15,638 bases of DNA from JBFMFE01 sp040752295 (lineage in GTDB: Bacteria; UBP15; UBA6099; JBFMBQ01). Every line of letters starts with the position of its first letter. Position 1 is the first letter of the stretch. Below the pieces are notes generated by a model that was not told the DNA's origin, ran no database searches, and saw only the letters and a program-made list of their open reading frames with translations. The stretch is taken from assembly GCA_040752295.1 (NCBI GenBank), contig JBFMFE010000069.1:1-15638 (forward strand), read 5' to 3'. Shown here piece after piece: positions 13,253 through 15,638 of this stretch. Made by a program: the position numbers and the translations under genes.

Positions 13253-15019
13253 ATGAAACTGAATCCCGGATTATACTTCGCAGCCGTTTTAACGTTCTTA
13301 ACGGTTTCAGCGTTTCCGGCGGCGCAGGCGCCCGAAGGGCAGCGGTTTGCCGCAGCCCTCTACCATTTCAACCTCCAGTACGTCGCAGGCGACAGGAACG
13401 CCGAGGACAGAATCGTCAGGGAGAGCCTCGCGCCCCTTCTCGATCTCTACGTCAGGCACCCCGGCTGGGGCGCGGATTTCGAGATGCAGGGCTACATGGT
13501 GGAGCAGCTCAACGAACGGTTCCCCGACGTGTTCCGGAAGCTCAAGACACTGATTGAGTCCGGACAGATTGACCTCGTGTGCTTTCACTATTCCGACCAG
13601 TTTTTCCTCGCCTATCCGAGATGGGACATGGACTGGTCCGAGAGGCTCGACAGGCGGCTTCTGGACCGGCTCGGCGTCAGGCGCTCGGGGACGGTGTTCA
13701 CGCAGGAGGGGCAGTTCGGCGAGGGGCTGTCCGATTTCATGAAGGCGAACGGCTACGACACGGCGATACTGCCCAAAAATCTGTACCGCTACCTCCACGG
13801 CGACGAGGACGCTGCGCCGTACTACGACATGAACGGCGTGAACGTGGTCATCGGCGGAAAAGGCGTGAAATACGAGGACGGCGGCGTGAAGCTCTCGCTC
13901 GAATGGACGTTCTTCGACGACGGCGAACTGCTCGCGACGGGGCGCACTTCCCCCTACTCGCCCGATTTCAGGTACGACCCCGCGGCGCTCGCCGGATACG
14001 AAGACCGCCTCGCCCGGCTCGAAGCCGACGGGGTGAAGCTCGTGACCGTCGGCGGCTGCGTCCGCGCTCTGAAGGCGCTCGGTGTGAAACCCGCCCCCCT
14101 CAAGCCCGTTCTGGACGGCACGTGGCAGGCGGGCGAGACCGACAACGTCTTCCGCTGGATGGGCGACTACCGGGGCGCTCACGAGCGCGACGACGAGGTG
14201 CTTACGACGACGTACCGCAGCCGGACGCTGCTCGCGGCGGCGGAAACGGCGCTGATACGCCTCAAGAACACCGGCGCCGGCGTGGATGCCCTCGAGGAAA
14301 CGCTCGCGGAGGCGTGGAGGAAGCAGCTTTTAGCCGAGGTCAGCGACTCCACCGGGTGGACGCCGGCGCCGGGCGAGATAGAGTACGCGCTCGAAATGGA
14401 CCGCTCGGCGGCGGACGCGGCGCGCGGGATAATCGAGGCGGTGAAATCGAGGCTGAACGCCCCGTTCGTCAGGATAAACATCGCCACCGGCGAAGTCGTC
14501 CCCGCCGCCGCGCAGGACGAACCCGCGGTCCGCGAACGGACGGAATGCCCCGTGAAAGTCCTGCTCGAAGGCGGTTTCAGGGACAGCGAACTGTACTGCG
14601 AGCGCGCCGGCGAAAGACGGTGGGACGTCGTCGCGAGATTCACAACGAAGGACTGGTTCAGAAACGACGTCCGTATGGTCTTCCCCCGCACGATTGACAG
14701 GATAGTTTACTCGCCCGCGCTGATGGAATACCGCGTCGTCGAGTATCCCCTCGACGCGTTCAAGCCGGAGAAGGAAGCGTTCTACCTGCCCTCTCCCAAC
14801 GGGCTGATCGGCATCGGCGAAAACGTGTCGCTGATAAAACACGCCGGGAGCGTTCACGCCGCGTGGGAATACGGACTCCGGGAAAAGACGGTCGCGCTGA
14901 GAATGCTCCGCCCGCGCAATGCCCGTTACGAATGGAGGGTCTCGGTCGTAATGGGAACGCCCGCGGAGGCGGTCGAGGAGGCGAAGAGGATCAACACCCA
15001 CCCGGCGGCGACGTATTGA
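13253..15019 (+). CDS. Exported GH57/GH38-like glycoside hydrolase family protein
   Basis: A 588-residue protein that probably acts on a polysaccharide outside the cytoplasm. Residues 1-26 form a signal peptide ending AQA. The start is the ATG at 13253, preceded by GGTGGTG; an in-frame GTG nine bases upstream lies inside that site. The N-terminal 330 or so residues resemble the (beta/alpha)7 barrel of GH57/GH38 proteins: LYHFNLQY with H38, an FEMQGYMVEQL segment, QIDLVCFHYSDQ with H112, and TVFTQEGQFGEGLS with E152, a candidate nucleophile. The second half is less recognisable and looks beta-rich. Exact family and substrate cannot be set from motifs alone. A signal peptide is unusual, because many known GH57 enzymes are cytoplasmic. 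Confidence 0.7.
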   Translation: MKLNPGLYFAAVLTFLTVSAFPAAQAPEGQRFAAALYHFNLQYVAGDRNAEDRIVRESLAPLLDLYVRHPGWGADFEMQGYMVEQLNERFPDVFRKLKTLIESGQIDLVCFHYSDQFFLAYPRWDMDWSERLDRRLLDRLGVRRSGTVFTQEGQFGEGLSDFMKANGYDTAILPKNLYRYLHGDEDAAPYYDMNGVNVVIGGKGVKYEDGGVKLSLEWTFFDDGELLATGRTSPYSPDFRYDPAALAGYEDRLARLEADGVKLVTVGGCVRALKALGVKPAPLKPVLDGTWQAGETDNVFRWMGDYRGAHERDDEVLTTTYRSRTLLAAAETALIRLKNTGAGVDALEETLAEAWRKQLLAEVSDSTGWTPAPGEIEYALEMDRSAADAARGIIEAVKSRLNAPFVRINIATGEVVPAAAQDEPAVRERTECPVKVLLEGGFRDSELYCERAGERRWDVVARFTTKDWFRNDVRMVFPRTIDRIVYSPALMEYRVVEYPLDAFKPEKEAFYLPSPNGLIGIGENVSLIKHAGSVHAAWEYGLREKTVALRMLRPRNARYEWRVSVVMGTPAEAVEEAKRINTHPAATY

Positions 15020-15039
15020 CCGAGCTGCGGCGCGCGGCG

Positions 15040-15068
15040 TTGAAAAACGTGCCGCCGGTGGAGATAAT
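15040..15068 (+). promoter_or_regulatory. Promoter of the HEAT-repeat gene
   Basis: TTGAAA (15040-15045) and GATAAT (15063-15068) are each 5 of 6 to consensus with an optimal 17-base spacer. Predicted transcription starts near 15075, so the gene is likely transcribed separately from the GH57-like gene that ends 20 bases earlier. Confidence 0.6.
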
Positions 15069-15110
15069 TTATAGGACCGCGCCATGAGAGGTCGCCGGGA
15101 GGGGCGCGCC

Positions 15111-15638
15111 GTGCCTGACAGGGTTGAGAAGCTGATCGAAAAGCTGAGCGACACCGACCGGGAGGTCGTGAGGGCGGGTGTCATTGATGAGCTTGGGCGT
15201 ACCGGCGACCACCGCGCCATCCGCGTGCTGATCGGCGTTCTGAACGACGAGGACGTGCAGGTGAGGTGGCGCGCCGTTCAGGCTCTGACCGGGTTTTCCG
15301 ACGACGCGATCGGACCGCTGCTGCGCTCGCTGGAGACGCCCGACAGGTTCCTGCGCCGCAACGTCGTGCACGCGCTCGGCGAACTGCGCGCAGCCGAAGC
15401 CGTGGAGAAGCTCATCAGGATGCTCATGTTCGACGAGACCGACAAGGAGGTTCAGATCGAGGTCGTCAACGCGCTGAACAAGACGGGCGACGACCGCGCG
15501 GTGGAGCCGCTGATCACGGTTCTGAAGGAGGACGACTGGGAGCTGAGGTGGCGCGCCATCCACGCGCTCGGCAGGCTCGGCGACGAGCGCGCCGTCGAGC
15601 CGCTGCTCGAGATGCTCGAGGACGACGACCGCGACGTC
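15111..15638 (+). CDS. HEAT-repeat protein, start only
   Basis: The frame is open from the start to the end of the window, giving 176 visible residues. I place the start at GTG 15111 because GGGAGG lies 9 bases upstream; an in-frame ATG at 15084 would lie only about nine bases after the predicted transcription start and has no ribosome site. The visible part consists of five full HEAT or PBS-lyase-type repeats of about 30 residues and part of a sixth. The motif is like [IV]xPLIxxLxDxDxxVRWRAxxALGxLGDxRA. Such proteins are alpha-solenoid scaffolds. The repeats alone do not indicate a function, and phycobilin lyase activity should not be assumed. The full length is unknown. Confidence 0.85.
   Translation, partial: MPDRVEKLIEKLSDTDREVVRAGVIDELGRTGDHRAIRVLIGVLNDEDVQVRWRAVQALTGFSDDAIGPLLRSLETPDRFLRRNVVHALGELRAAEAVEKLIRMLMFDETDKEVQIEVVNALNKTGDDRAVEPLITVLKEDDWELRWRAIHALGRLGDERAVEPLLEMLEDDDRDV

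Noticed and set aside
14330..15220. Minus-strand open frame over the GH57-like and HEAT genes
   Set aside because: It crosses two well-supported plus-strand genes and a promoter, and its product is unlike any protein family.
15111..15638. Phycobilisome lyase assignment for the HEAT-repeat protein
   Set aside because: PBS-lyase-like HEAT repeats are widespread scaffolds, and there are no phycobilisome genes or other photosynthetic context here.

Overview
The window is GC-rich, gene-dense bacterial DNA. It carries a lipoprotein, a flagellar-type FliN protein, several exported proteins and ordinary housekeeping genes (proB, an obg-like gene, a 6-phosphofructokinase). This fits a diderm bacterium from a poorly sampled lineage. 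Nothing here fixes the phylum: there is no rRNA or tRNA, and the large proteins match no single well-known group. I see no phage, insertion sequence, integrase or CRISPR array.

Layout. (1) 149-2452, plus strand: an exported, internally repetitive tail-fibre-like protein, then a 70-residue protein of unknown function. (2) 2453-3912, accessory patchwork: tandem hairpin repeats, a broken C-terminal piece that looks like threonine synthase, a minus-strand PIN-domain toxin-antitoxin pair with its own clear promoter, copies of a roughly 45-base repeat on both sides of that pair, and a cluster of TGCAAACAGG repeats. (3) 3913-13147, a long minus-strand run. In order of transcription: an eight-bladed beta-propeller lipoprotein, a 1024-residue protein with two cyclic-nucleotide-binding domains, a phosphofructokinase with pyrophosphate-type signature residues, an exported metallo-beta-lactamase-fold hydrolase, a lone FliN-type protein, an Obg-like protein with degraded GTPase motifs, and glutamate 5-kinase. 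Only obg-proB, and perhaps fliN-obg-proB, are spaced like one operon. The others are separated by 100-300 bases. (4) 13148-13252, a divergent promoter region. (5) 13253-15638, plus strand: an exported GH57/GH38-like protein and the start of a HEAT-repeat protein that runs off the window.

How the genes may work together: proB starts proline synthesis, the phosphofructokinase acts in glycolysis, and the propeller lipoprotein resembles outer-membrane assembly or PQQ-like propellers. The double cyclic-nucleotide-binding protein is the largest uncharacterised gene and the best candidate for new biology. I did not find a convincing multi-gene novel system. The items most worth checking are that protein, the Obg-like protein with altered G3/G4 motifs, the pyrophosphate-type phosphofructokinase, and the repeat-bounded toxin-antitoxin island beside a threonine synthase remnant.
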